Notes under the pieces: generated by a model
What the model saw: the letters and a program-made list of their open reading frames with translations, nothing else
Databases searched by the model: none
What the model was told of the DNA's origin: nothing
NCBI RefSeq assembly: GCF_008327685.1
Contig: NZ_BDDE01000029.1
Coordinates: forward strand, 1-64,000
Length of the DNA stretch: 64,000 nucleotides
Origin: Actinomadura sp. K4S16
Lineage (GTDB): Bacteria; Actinomycetota; Actinomycetes; Streptosporangiales; Streptosporangiaceae
Direction of reading: 5' to 3'
Shown here: positions 9,081 through 18,337 of the stretch, in pieces
Layout of the letters: the number at the start of each line of letters is the position of its first letter
Numbering within the stretch: position 1 is the first letter of the stretch
Translations under genes and position numbers: made by a program

Positions 9081-10151
9081 GTGGTGGGGATCTGGCGTGA
9101 GACCGGCGGCGGTCTGGTGGCTTTGCGGCCCGAGCCGTTCGAGCGGGAGCAGGTCCTGCACGACAGCATCGAGCACGGTGCGGCGATGCTCCCGCTCCCG
9201 GGCCAGCCGACGGTGGTGATGCTGGGTCGGGAAGTGCAGTTGGGCAACGGCTATGCGGACCTGATCGCGATCGAGGCCGAGACCGGACGGCCCGTGGTGA
9301 TCGAGGTCAAGCTCGCTTCCAACGCCGACCGCCGGCAGGTGTTCACGCAGACGCTCGGCTACGCCTCTTACCTGTTCGGGCTCTCCGCCGATGCCTTCGA
9401 ACAACTCTTGCGGCCTCACCTGGCCAGGGGCGGTCACGCCTCGATAGCGGAGGCGGTCGTCGCCGAAGTCGGCGACGGCTCCGTGGACGCCGAGTCGTTC
9501 AACGCGCAGATGGCGCAGGCTCTGGAGGAGGGGCGGTTCCGGTGCGTGGTGGTGCTGGACGCCGCTCCGGCGGATCTGATCGAGCTCACCGGGTTCCTTC
9601 AGGCGGTCACCAATGACCGGCTCGATATCGACGTGGTGACCGTGGCCGCCTACACCGTCCAAGGCACCCGGGTATTGGTGCCTCAGCTGATCGAGCCTGA
9701 GCGCGCCGGGGCCCCGGCCCTGGCGGCGGCGCCGGCCCGCCGGGACGCCAAGCCGGCGCCGGGCACGCAGGCTTTCGCCGACAGCATCGATCAGGCCGAA
9801 CCGGCGCACCGGGAACTGCTGCGCCGGTTGCTCGACTGGGCGCGACATTTGGAGGCTGAGGACTTGGCCGTCCTCTTCACCACCATCGGCAAAGGGCGCT
9901 GGGTGCTCAATCCACGGCTTCCCGGCCAAGGGCGCGGGCTGGTCACCATCTGGAACGACGGTGGCGCGTTCGTCAGCCCGCAGCGGTCGGTCTTCCAGAC
10001 CGAGGCGCCGCGAACCCTGGCCCGCCTGGACGAGCGCCTCCCGGGCGAGATCCGGCAGAACAACTACCTCACCAGCCCCATCGACAAGGACGTCCTTGCC
10101 CTGCTGACCGACGCCTATAGGGAAGCTCGCGTGAGGAGGACCGAGAGCTGA
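9081..10151 (+). CDS. PD-(D/E)XK nuclease-like protein of the NucS/DUF91 type
   Basis: The N-terminal third contains a restriction-endonuclease-like core: QLGNGYADLIAIEAETGRP followed by VVIEVKLASNADRRQVFTQT, giving the Asp...Glu-x-Lys pattern near residues 55-75 and a following helix (TLGYASYLFGL). The rest (about 230 aa) is a mixed alpha/beta domain I cannot name. GTG 9081 is preferred because the Shine-Dalgarno GAGGAGGGG lies 8 nt upstream; TTG 9075 would sit too close. It is a standalone gene with intact coding. Such proteins act on DNA, but whether this one cleaves is not shown by the sequence. Confidence 0.7.
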   Translation: MVGIWRETGGGLVALRPEPFEREQVLHDSIEHGAAMLPLPGQPTVVMLGREVQLGNGYADLIAIEAETGRPVVIEVKLASNADRRQVFTQTLGYASYLFGLSADAFEQLLRPHLARGGHASIAEAVVAEVGDGSVDAESFNAQMAQALEEGRFRCVVVLDAAPADLIELTGFLQAVTNDRLDIDVVTVAAYTVQGTRVLVPQLIEPERAGAPALAAAPARRDAKPAPGTQAFADSIDQAEPAHRELLRRLLDWARHLEAEDLAVLFTTIGKGRWVLNPRLPGQGRGLVTIWNDGGAFVSPQRSVFQTEAPRTLARLDERLPGEIRQNNYLTSPIDKDVLALLTDAYREARVRRTES

Positions 10152-10337
10152 CCCTCCGCACGAGACACCGTCAGCCCACATGGAGGCCGCGGCAGGGGGC
10201 CAACCCGCGCCGCTGTCCCACGCGCGCTGCGGGCGTTGTCGGTCTCGCAGTTGGCCATGGGGCAAGGCGTTCGGGCGCTGTTGCCACCCGTCCTGTCCGC
10301 CTGGCGCGTTGAGTGGTCCGAGCGGTAGCGGGAGGGG

Positions 10338-11241
10338 GCTGGTCGACGAAGGCTTAGCGGAGCGTCTCGGCTGTCCCGAAACCGCAGCGCCGTGCCACGC
10401 TCGCGATCGGGTGCGTCGACGTCGCCAGCAGGTGGGCGGCCGCTTCGGTGCGGGCCTGGCGTACGTAGCGCCCCAGAGTGCGGGCGAGGTGCTGGAGGAA
10501 CAGCCGGGTGAGGTGACGCTCGCTCACCCCCGCCGGCCGGGCCAGGGCGGCGGTGCTCAAGCCGCCGTCGAGGTTGCGGGCGACGTGGTCGGTGACCTGT
10601 TGGACGAGGCCGTGCTCGGGCTGCGGTGCGGCGGCGACGAACATGCTCATCTGCGCCTGGTCGCCCGGCCGCTGCAGGTAGGTCACGACCAGTTGCGCCA
10701 CGCCGCGTGCCAGTTCCGGCCCGTGGTCGTCCTGGATGAAACGCGAGCGTCAGGTCGAGTGCGCTGGTGACGCCCGCCGAGGTGGTGATGTTGCCTTCGC
10801 GGATGTAGATCGGGCCTGGGTCGAAGGCGACCTTCGGATACCGTGCGGCGATCTTGTCAGCCCACGTCCAGTGGGTGGCGGCGCGCCTGCCGTCGAGATG
10901 GCCGGCCGCGGCCAGCACGGCGGAGCCGGTGCACACCGATACGACCCGCCGGCTCTCCTTGGTCGGCCGGCGCACATGGCCGACGAAGCGGGGGTCGTCC
11001 GCGGCCTCGCGGTAGCCCAGCCCGCCCGACACGATCAGCGTGTCCAGCGGGCCCTTAAGCCGCTCGAGCGCTTCCTGCCCGTGCAGCGTCATCCCGTCGG
11101 TACAGGTGATCGGCCGCCCGCTCGGGGTGGCCAGGAGCACCCGGTACTGCGGGGTTGGTGCCCCAGTTCGCCTCGTTCAACGTCGATGTCACGCAGGCGA
11201 TGCCGAGCAACTGCGCCCCGGTCGTATCCGACGACCACCAT
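10338..11241 (-). pseudogene. GlxA-type AraC-family regulator, multiply frameshifted
   Basis: Pieces of one protein lie in order on the minus strand: MVVVGYD at 11241, QLLGIACVTSTLNEANWGTN in another frame, then LLATPSGRPITCTDG through the DJ-1/PfpI-like domain (VSVCTGSAVLAAAGHLDGRR, with the nucleophile-elbow Cys). The C-terminal AraC DNA-binding domain (LARPAGVSERHLTRLFLQHL, ASVARRCGFGTAETLR) then follows. Frame changes occur near 11220, 11152 and 10738, and a TAA at 10354-10356 interrupts the last helix. The gene diverges from an intact dihydrofolate-reductase-like gene, a pairing often seen in actinomycetes, so its loss may have freed that neighbour from control. Confidence 0.8.
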
Positions 11242-11420
11242 CAGCCGTTCGTCCACCTTGATGACCCTATGCCGCGGGGACGGGCGTACCAAGATTTCGG
11301 CCATTGTCGTGACGTTTCGTCGCAGCCCGCGTACCGGCCCCCGATGGTGAGGTCACGCCCGGAAGGCATCGGTCGGCCGCCGATGCCGCCCGGGGCCTCG
11401 ATCATCGAAGGAGCACGGTG

Positions 11421-12068
11421 ATGTCCGATCTCCGCGTGCACAATTTCGCGATCTCGCTCGACGGCTTCGGCACCGGCGCGGGCCAGGGCCCCGACGCCCC
11501 GTTCGGGCACGCCGGCGAGCGCCTGCACGAGTGGATGTTCGCCACCCGGTTCTGGCACCGGATGGGCGGTGGCCCGGGCGGGAGCACCGGCGCCGACCAC
11601 GCCCTAGCCGCACTGCACGAATCCGGGATCGGCGCCGAGATCATGGGTGCCGGCAAGTTCGGTCCGCCCGGATGGCAGGACGACCCCGGCTACCGCGGCG
11701 CATGGGGCGCCGACCCGCCGTTCCACACCCCGGTCTTCGTCCTCACCCACCGGCCGCGGCCGTCGATCGAGATGCGGGGCGGCACCACGTTCCACTTCCT
11801 GGACGCCTCGCCCGCCGAGGCGCTCAAGCGGGCCCGTGAGGCGGCCGGCGGCCGGGACGTGCGCCTCGGCGGCGGGCCCTCGGTGGTGCGCGACTTCCTC
11901 GCCGAGGGGCTGGTCGACCACATGCACGTGGTGCAGGTCCCGATCCTGCTCGGCCGCGGTGTCCGGCTCTGGGACGGCCTGGAGTCGCTGGAGGACGCGT
12001 TCGACATCGAGGCGGTCTCGCCGCCCTCGGGCGTCACCCATCTGACGTTCACGGCCAAGAGCCGGTGA
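11421..12068 (+). CDS. Dihydrofolate reductase-like (RibD C-terminal) protein
   Basis: The protein (215 aa) has the RibD_C/DHFR-like fold signature: an N-terminal strand with SLDGF (residues 8-16), a central AGKFGPPGWQDD region, and a C-terminal VRLGGGPSVVRDFLAEGLVD (the nucleotide-binding GGG plus helix) followed by HMHVVQVPILLGRGVRLWD. Such proteins bind NADPH and act as reductases; the substrate is unknown. ATG 11421 has the ribosome-binding site GAAGGAG (11407-11413). It is divergent from the ruined GlxA-type regulator. Confidence 0.85.
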   Translation: MSDLRVHNFAISLDGFGTGAGQGPDAPFGHAGERLHEWMFATRFWHRMGGGPGGSTGADHALAALHESGIGAEIMGAGKFGPPGWQDDPGYRGAWGADPPFHTPVFVLTHRPRPSIEMRGGTTFHFLDASPAEALKRAREAAGGRDVRLGGGPSVVRDFLAEGLVDHMHVVQVPILLGRGVRLWDGLESLEDAFDIEAVSPPSGVTHLTFTAKSR

Positions 12069-12111
12069 ACGCGATGCGATCGAGCCTCGGGCAGCGGGCT
12101 TTGGACGCCTT

Positions 12112-13569
12112 ATGTCCCAGCTGAGAAAGGAACAGGGCGCGCGGGTCTTGCGGGTCCTCGGCCGTGGGCTGGTGGTCCTCGTGGCCTTGTTGCTCGTCCC
12201 GGGCGTGGAGTTCCTCATCAGCTCGCGGAGTTTCGCCTCCTACCGGTACGCGCCGCCCACCGCCGGGGGCCTCCCCGCCGTGGCTCCGCCCGTGCACGCC
12301 CCGGGCAAGCCCACCGTGGCGGTCGTGGTCGGCAACGCAGGCGCCAACGTGGCCGACACGCTCGTCCCCTACGACCTTCTGGCGAGCACCGGGAGGTTCA
12401 ACGTCTACACGGTGGCACCTGAACGCCGGCCCCTGCCGCTGCTCGGGGGGCTGGACCTCGTCCCCGACCTGGACTTCGCGGAACTGAGCCGGCGGCTGGA
12501 CGGCGGAGCGCCGGACGTCACCGTGGTGCCGGAGATGCCTTCCGACGACGGCGGCGATCGCCGCGTCGTCGCGTGGCTGCGGAGCACCGCGAGCCGCGGG
12601 CTGGTGCTCGGCGTGTGCACCGGAGCCCGGCTGGTCGCCGAAGCCGGGCTCCTCGACGGCCGCGAGGCCACCACGCACTGGTACCGGCTCTCCGGCCTGA
12701 AGGACGCCCACCCCGCCGTGCATTGGCGGCGCGGCGTCCGCTACGTCGACGCCGGAAACGTGATCACCACGGGCGGGCTGCTGTCGTCGATGGACGGGAC
12801 GCTGCGGGTGATCGAGCGGCTGGCCGGCACCGACACCGCCGCCGCGGCCGCCCGGGCCGCCGGCTGGCACCGGTACTCTCCCGGCACCCCCGCGAGGATG
12901 CCCGAATCGCGGCTGGCGCCGTCCGACGCGATCGTGCACCTGCTCAACCTCGGGTTCCGCTCGCATTCCACCAAGGTGGGGGTGGTGCTCACCGACGGCG
13001 TCGGCGAATTGGAACTCGCCTCGGTGTTCAGCCCGTACGCCGAGGTCAAGGCCGTCCGGACGGTCACGATCGCGGCCACGGCCACCGTGCGCTCGCGGCA
13101 CGGCCTGACCTTCGCTCCGAGGCGGCGCCTCGCCGGCGCGGGAGACGGCGTCGACCGTCTGATGGTCCCGGGCACCACCGCCGCGGCGAACCCCGACCCC
13201 GAGATCGCGGCCGCCGCCCGCCGCGCCGGCGTCCCGCTGGAGTACCCGCACCGGCGGCCGGGCTTCGCGTTCGACCCGGTGCTGCGTTCCATGGCCCGCA
13301 CGCTCGACAGGCCCACGGCCCGCTGGACCAGCAAGATCCTCGAGTACCGCTCGGCCGACCTCGGCCCGTCCGGCCCGAGTTGGCCGTGGACGCCCACCCT
13401 GCGCCTCCTGCTCTTCGGCTTGGCCGGCGTGGCCGCTCTGGCCGTCGTCCGGATCACCGCACGGCTGATCACGACCGGTTCGCTCCGCTCGGAAACCGCG
13501 GACCGCCGAGCCGCTGCACCGCCGGGCGGTGGCCGCGACGGCCTCGACGAGGACGAGGAGAAGCCGTGA
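12112..13569 (+). CDS. Membrane protein with two DJ-1/PfpI-like domains
   Basis: The protein (485 aa) has an N-terminal membrane helix (GLVVLVALLLVPGVEFLI, about residues 18-36). A first GATase1-like domain follows at about 65-240, with the elbow GLVLGVCTGARLVAEAGLL and a Cys near residue 169. A second related domain (about 275-425; STKVGVVLTDGVGELELASV) appears to lack the Cys, and a C-terminal membrane helix (LRLLLFGLAGVAALAVV) ends the fold. The GATase-like domains are probably extracytoplasmic. No AraC DNA-binding domain is present, so it is not a GlxA regulator. It overlaps the next gene by 4 bp (GTGA), suggesting translational coupling. Confidence 0.8.
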   Translation: MSQLRKEQGARVLRVLGRGLVVLVALLLVPGVEFLISSRSFASYRYAPPTAGGLPAVAPPVHAPGKPTVAVVVGNAGANVADTLVPYDLLASTGRFNVYTVAPERRPLPLLGGLDLVPDLDFAELSRRLDGGAPDVTVVPEMPSDDGGDRRVVAWLRSTASRGLVLGVCTGARLVAEAGLLDGREATTHWYRLSGLKDAHPAVHWRRGVRYVDAGNVITTGGLLSSMDGTLRVIERLAGTDTAAAAARAAGWHRYSPGTPARMPESRLAPSDAIVHLLNLGFRSHSTKVGVVLTDGVGELELASVFSPYAEVKAVRTVTIAATATVRSRHGLTFAPRRRLAGAGDGVDRLMVPGTTAAANPDPEIAAAARRAGVPLEYPHRRPGFAFDPVLRSMARTLDRPTARWTSKILEYRSADLGPSGPSWPWTPTLRLLLFGLAGVAALAVVRITARLITTGSLRSETADRRAAAPPGGGRDGLDEDEEKP

Positions 13570-14098
13570 AGGTGATGATCGTGGGAGCCGGGATCGGCGG
13601 GTTGTTCACCGCGCTCCGCCTGCACGCCGAGGGCATCGGCTGCGTGGTCTACGAGCGCGGTGAGCGGATCCGCGAGCTCGGTGTCGGGATCAACGTGCTG
13701 CCGTTCGCGGCCCGGGAACTGGCCGCGGTGGGGCTGCTGGACCGGCTCGACGAGATCGGAGTGCGCACCGGTGAGCTGGTCTACGCCCACCGGCTGGGGC
13801 AGGAGATCATACGCAGGCCCTGCGGTCTGGCCGCCGGGTTCGCGCACCCGCAGATCAGCGTGCATCACGGCCGGCTGCAGGGCCCGCTCCACCGCGTGGT
13901 GGAACGGCTGGGCGCGGACGCGGTGCGCACCGGCCACCGCCTAATCGGCTTCGAGTAGGACGCCGGGGCCGTGACCGCCCGGTTCGCCGGCGGCTCGCAC
14001 GCACGCGCGGACGTCCTGGTTGGCGCCGACGGCATCCACTCGGCCACCCGGTCGGCCCTGTTCCCCGATGAGGGCCCGCCGCGCTGGAGCGGCGCACG
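13566..14098 (+). pseudogene. FAD-dependent monooxygenase, stop codon plus truncation
   Basis: GTG 13566 starts a typical PheA/UbiH-like flavoprotein monooxygenase: MKVMIVGAGIGGLFTALRL (GxGxxG FAD-binding motif), YERGERIRELGVGINVLP, and HHGRLQGPLHRVVERLGA. TAG 13956-13958 interrupts it after HRLIGFE. The same frame then continues with VLVGADGIHSATRSALFPDE, the conserved DG motif, so the stop probably replaced a Gln codon. Homology ends at about 14098, where an IS3 remnant on the opposite strand begins. The substrate-binding and C-terminal halves are gone. Confidence 0.85.
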
Positions 14099-14756
14099 CG
14101 AGAAGATGACCACCACGAGTGCGATGTAGACGACGCTGGCCCAGGTGGTCACGTGCGTGAAGTCGCGGCCACCCCTCGGCGGTTCGGCGTGGTCGCGGTG
14201 AAGTCTCGACGCAGCAGGTCCGCCGCGCGTTCGTTCCCATCCGCGCACACGGTGGTGCGGATCTTGCGGCCGCCGCGGACGCGGGCCAGGCAGAGTTCGC
14301 GCATCCAGGCGCTCCACCGTGCAGCGCGGCACCTGGTGGTCCTCGCGCTGCAATTGCCGTCAGACCTTCCGGGCGACATAGACCTGGTAGTTGCCGGTGT
14401 ACATGCGGCTGATCTCGGTCTTGAGCCACTCGTCACGGACCCTCCGGGGCGAGGCCGGCCGTGACTTGGCGGCGTGGTGGGCGGACAGTGTGATCTTGGT
14501 GCCGTGCGCAGAAACGCCCGGCAGATCGGCTCGACACCGAAGACCTTGCGGAACGCATCGATGAACGCGATCAGTACTTGTGCGGCCGGTCGGCCTCGGC
14601 CCGACGCACCCAGTTGCGCACCGTCTCGGTCGAGACGACTCCCAGCCTGTGCCGCGACGGCCTTCATCGCCGACCACTCACTGGGGTAGCGGGCGAATCT
14701 CGGTCCACCATGCGGACCGCGCGCCTGCGCAGTTCAGGGGGAGACGGACGGGCCAT
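14099..14756 (-). pseudogene. IS3-family remnant (OrfA and OrfB fragments)
   Basis: The minus strand starts with MARPSPPELRRRAVRMV (OrfA N-terminus, ATG 14756), then the HTH part VVSTETVRNWVRRAEADRPH in a different frame. OrfB pieces follow in shifting frames: GVEPICRAFLRTAP, VRDEWLKTEISRMYTGNYQV, ELCLARVRGGRKIRTTV and FTHVTTWASVVYIALVVVIF. At least four frame changes and a deletion across the OrfA/OrfB junction are present. The remnant ends exactly where the monooxygenase pseudogene stops, so it probably marks the insertion that cut that gene. Confidence 0.75.
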
Positions 14757-15174
14757 GACTCGATCCACTCAGGGAAAACGAGCCTCCATCCCACCCGGGG
14801 CGTTTCACATTCCTCGCCCCGTGCCCCTGCCGACGGCTGGGAGGCTCGGCTGGCTCAGCAAAGGGTCTGTGGATGTTCACCTGCGCAGCGGATGCCCCCG
14901 TGGCTGTCCGAGGCGTTCACGCTCGCTGGCGTTCCCGACCTTCGCGATCGAGCCGGCGGTGAACTGGCTGGCCGCGCGCGGATGGCGGCGCCGTGCGCCG
15001 ATGTTCATGGTCGTGGGGCTGCTCATGGCCGCGTTCCTCGGCGGCACTGGGCGGACAGCGAGGACTTCTTGACCGGTGTCATGTGCTTGACACGCATTTC
15101 CGGCCAAGGTGATCTATCCACTGAGACGAAAGCCGCTTTCTGGGCCCGATCCTGCTGACGTTGGCTCCCCCTGT
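14757..15174. other. Gap between the IS3 remnant and the tRNA-Pro fragment
   Basis: One plus-strand frame has a hydrophobic stretch (MFMVVGLLMAAFLGGTG, about 15001-15051) that could be a membrane-protein scrap, but it has no start or domain. Nothing else is recognised. Confidence 0.35.
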
Positions 15175-15201
15175 GGCTCCCCACCGCCGTTGGGGGGAGC
15201 C
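15175..15201. terminator. Hairpin left of the tRNA-Pro fragment
   Basis: GGCTCCCC (15175-15182) pairs with GGGGAGCC (15194-15201). Before integration this hairpin would have lain just downstream of the minus-strand tRNA-Pro gene, so it may be the original tRNA terminator. Confidence 0.45.
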
Positions 15202-15242
15202 GCGGAGCGACCCCGCTTTAGCCCTCTGACCTGCACAAACTC

Positions 15243-15287
15243 TGTCGGGACGGCGGGATTTGAACCCACGACCCCTTGACCCCCAGT
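15243..15287. repeat. attL: orphan 3' end of tRNA-Pro
   Basis: This 45-bp stretch is identical to 42058-42102, covering the acceptor 3' strand, T-arm and anticodon region of the tRNA-Pro gene on the minus strand. To the right of 15287 the sequence leaves the tRNA (GCCCAAAAAGC instead of CAAGTGCG). It is the duplicated half left by site-specific integration. Confidence 0.9.
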
Positions 15288-15409
15288 GCCCAAAAAGCAT
15301 TCATCTCACCTCCTTCGCGATCCGTCGAATCCATGAGAACATGCAGGTCAGAGGCCTAAAGTGCGTGACGTGCAGTCATCCTGGATCCCGCCCCGTGGGG
15401 CAGAGTCCA

Positions 15410-15434
15410 CTAACGAGCGACTAACAAACGATCA
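15410..15434. repeat. Left candidate integrase arm site
   Basis: This 25-bp sequence starts with CTAACGAGCGACTAAC and matches 41984-42008 at 22 of 25 positions in the same orientation. It contains two CTAAC units 11 bp apart. It lies between attL and the integrase start, where arm-type integrase or excisionase sites are expected. Confidence 0.6.
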
Positions 15435-15443
15435 TTCGGGGGA

Positions 15444-16790
15444 GTGACGTTGGGGTACGCGTTCAAACGCATCGACCGCCACGGCAAGCCGCGCTACACC
15501 GCCTGCTACGAAGACCTCAAAGGCAAGATCACATCAGCGGGGACCTTCTCCTCCAAGAAGGAGGCCGACCGGGCCTGGCAGCGCGCCGAGGCCGAGGTCG
15601 GCAAGGGCAGGGACCTCAACCTCAAGCGGGGCCGGCAGACCTTCAAGAAGTACGTCGAGGAGACCTGGCTGCCCAACCACGAGGTCGAGCCGACCACCAT
15701 GCAGAGCTACCACTACTCGATCTACAAGCACGTCATGCCCGAGTTCGGCGCGATGCGGATGATGGACATCCTCCCCGAGCACGTCCGCGCCTGGATCAGG
15801 CAGATGAAGAGGAACGGCGTCTCCGCCGCCACCATCCGCTACAACAAGGTCGTCCTCAGCGCCATCTTCACCACCGCATTGAACGACCAGGTCACCTACA
15901 TCCACCCCTGCAAAGGAGTCCGCACCCCCACCGTCCCCGAGAAGCCACTGGAAATCATCAGCCCCGAGCAGTTCGACGACCTCTACCACGCCCTCCCGGA
16001 CGCCGATTCCAAACTCCTGGTCGAGACCGCCATCGAAACCGGCCTGCGCTGGGGCGAACTCACCGAACTCCGCGGCCGTGACCTCAAAACCCGCTCCCGC
16101 CTCCTGACGGTCAGCCGCGTCGTAGTGGAGCTCAACCCGAAGTTCCACCCCGAGGGCAAACGCTTCCTGGTCAAGGACTACCCCAAAGACAAAGAGTGGC
16201 GACGCTTCAAGCTCAGCGACCAGATCGTCGCCAAACTCGAAGACCACATCATCGAAGAGAACCTCGGCACCGACGGACTCCTGTTCGTCTACCAACCGGA
16301 AACTACGACCGAGGAGCCACCCGCCCCTCTCGACCCCGAGACCCTCGGCTGGACCGAAGTGAACGCCAAGGGACGCCGCTACCAGCACGGCACGCTAAGC
16401 GCCTACAACGCCGCCAAATGCCGCTGCGACCACTGCAGACGAGCCTTCGCCGAATACCGCGCCCGCCGCCGAGCCGACGGCAAGGACCACCCCCGCGAAC
16501 CCCGCCGACGCGAGACCGACGGCCACATCCCCGCCAACTGGTTTCGCAACCGGATCTGGAAGCCCGCCCTCAAGAAAGCCGACCTGGACGCCAAGGTCCG
16601 CATCCACGACCTCCGTCACGCCCACGCATCCTGGCTCCTGGCCGGCGGCGCCGACCTCCAAGTCGTCAAGGAACGCCTCGGCCACGGATCCATCTCCACC
16701 ACCGAGCGCTACCTGCACACCCTCGACGACGCCGACGACACCGCCCTCGCCGCCTTCGACAAAATCCGCAGCCGCCGCCGCACCGATTGA
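15444..16790 (+). CDS. int: Tyrosine recombinase (integrase) of the island
   Basis: The protein (448 aa) has an N-terminal arm-binding-like region, a SAM-like core-binding domain (about residues 65-165) and a catalytic domain with ETGLRWGELTELRGRD (first Arg, near 200), HDLRHAHASWLLAGG (HxxR, near 388-391) and STTERYLHTL (nucleophile Tyr, near 423). An insertion between the first Arg and the HxxR box contains a CxCxxC motif (YNAAKCRCDHCRRAF, near 320-335) that may bind metal. GTG 15444 or TTG 15450 can be the start; the Shine-Dalgarno GGGGGAG (15438-15444) fits TTG better. It lies about 160 bp from attL and should catalyse integration into tRNA-Pro. Confidence 0.93.
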   Translation: MTLGYAFKRIDRHGKPRYTACYEDLKGKITSAGTFSSKKEADRAWQRAEAEVGKGRDLNLKRGRQTFKKYVEETWLPNHEVEPTTMQSYHYSIYKHVMPEFGAMRMMDILPEHVRAWIRQMKRNGVSAATIRYNKVVLSAIFTTALNDQVTYIHPCKGVRTPTVPEKPLEIISPEQFDDLYHALPDADSKLLVETAIETGLRWGELTELRGRDLKTRSRLLTVSRVVVELNPKFHPEGKRFLVKDYPKDKEWRRFKLSDQIVAKLEDHIIEENLGTDGLLFVYQPETTTEEPPAPLDPETLGWTEVNAKGRRYQHGTLSAYNAAKCRCDHCRRAFAEYRARRRADGKDHPREPRRRETDGHIPANWFRNRIWKPALKKADLDAKVRIHDLRHAHASWLLAGGADLQVVKERLGHGSISTTERYLHTLDDADDTALAAFDKIRSRRRTD

Positions 16791-16869
16791 CGAAGTGGGC
16801 GTTCCGCTCAAAGCAGGCCGGACAAGGAGGCATCAAGCGGAAGCGATCGCCCTCTATGTCTGTGTCATC

Positions 16870-17090
16870 CTGCAGCGATGCTGCGTCGATCTCGGCGAAC
16901 ATGATCGCTTCGATGTCGTCCAACGCGCGGTCACAGCGCCGCGGGACGTTCAGCCCCCTGCCGGTGACCCGGGCGCGCAGCACGCGCCCGCCGTCCGGAT
17001 GCGGATCGCGGCGGATCAGCCCGCGCCGTTCCAGGTCGCGGATGACCAGACTCATCGCCTGCGGCGTGGCCTCGGGTAAAAGAATGGCCC
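16870..17090 (-). pseudogene. MarR-family regulator fragment
   Basis: The minus strand encodes TPQAMSLVIRDLERRGLIRR, then DPHPDGGRVLRARVTGRGL and DDIEAIMFAEIDAAS. This is the recognition helix, wing and C-terminal dimerisation start of a MarR-like protein. The N-terminal part is missing, and homology stops near 16870, about 80 bp past the integrase stop. Confidence 0.6.
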
Positions 17091-17116
17091 GGCGCTGGCC
17101 GGGCACTGAGCCGAGG

Positions 17117-17469
17117 GCGGTGCGCGATGCCATCGCCGCAACCCTCACCAACTGGCCCGAGCAACTGCGCCGGTCGCTGACCTGGGACAGGGCGCGGAGA
17201 TGGCCCAGCACACCCAACTACGTCTCGACACCGGGACTGGAGATCTACTTCGCCGACCCGCATAGCCCCTGGCGGCGCGGCACCAACGAGAATACCAACG
17301 GTCTGTGCGCCACTACTTCCCCAAAGGCACCGACCTGAGCCCACACGGGCAAGACGCACTCGACGCCGTCGCAGCCGCACTCAACAGCCCGGCCCCGAAG
17401 ACCCTGGCCTGGAAAAGTCCCGCAGAAGCCCTCAGCAAGCATCTATGCTCTCCGACAGGCAGTGGGTGA
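17117..17469 (+). pseudogene. IS30-family transposase C-terminal remnant
   Basis: Fragments in alternating frames read LTNWPEQLRRSLTWDRA, GLEIYFADPHSPWRRGTNEN, TNGL and GTDLSPHGQDALDAVAAALN, ending at TGA 17467. The catalytic Asp (LTWDR) and Glu (NENTNG) are recognisable, but at least three frameshifts separate them and the N-terminal half is absent. It is a different, older copy than the IS30 element at 1.6 kb. Confidence 0.75.
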
Positions 17470-18337
17470 CGACTCTTTGAACCCGAGCACAGGCTCTTCA
17501 CCCCCTGGGCCGTGGCTCCGCTTGCTCACACACCTACGAGAGCTTGACCATTGGACGAATAGCTACTTGAGAAGAGTTGAGGCTTACTGTGGCACGGTTT
17601 GGAATTGACCAATCGGAAAACGGACGCCTCGACATTCGGATGGCTTCCATAGGCCAGGAGATCGAGGCGTACTTCATCCCCTCCGTCTCACCTGCCGAGG
17701 GTGCTCCGGCGGCAGCCCGCGCCGATGCGGGTGTAAAATTGCTAGGCCTCGTTCGAGGTTCCGGAGAACTTCGTATTTATCCGATCAACACGCTGTACGG
17801 TACGAGTGGATATCTCGGTCCCAAGTACGACCAGATACGTACCCTAGTTGTGGAGATTTCGGCGATTGACCCGTACTTCGAGGAGTCCGAACTAGAAACG
17901 GTCCTTGAAATGCTCCCAGCTGGCTTTGTCAAGGACTACGCCTATGGACTTGGCCTCTTGAAAGACTGCAACCGGATCATTCGGCTGATTGAGAAGCACA
18001 CAGCCTGCGACGAGATTGCGTTCACCAGCGCAGATGAGTCGGCTGTAGAGGGCCGAGTCTTCCGGCTCGGAATGTCTCGCTTTGCGGAAATGTGGTCGGA
18101 AATCAGGCGCATCAACGATCGCGGTAATCGCGCAGCGGGTCGAGTCAAGGACGCCTTCGTTCACAATGATCTGGCCACGGTGCTCGGATTGGTGTCTATG
18201 GACTTCAGTCTGGGGCGCCATCCAGTCTCACGGGTGATCGCGAAGGCGGCGGATGGGGTCGAAGAATTGAACGACCAGGAGCGGGACGCGCTGATCGCAA
18301 CGCTCACATCCGAGTCAGCAGGGCTCGCCAAGGCTAG

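Noticed and set aside
8976..10265. 429-codon minus-strand frame
   Set aside because: It lies antisense to the NucS-like gene, with His/Arg/Pro-rich shadow composition and no domain.
15243..15300. A complete second tRNA-Pro gene at the left border
   Set aside because: Only the 3' part matches; after 15287 the sequence leaves the tRNA, so there is no D-arm or 5' acceptor strand.
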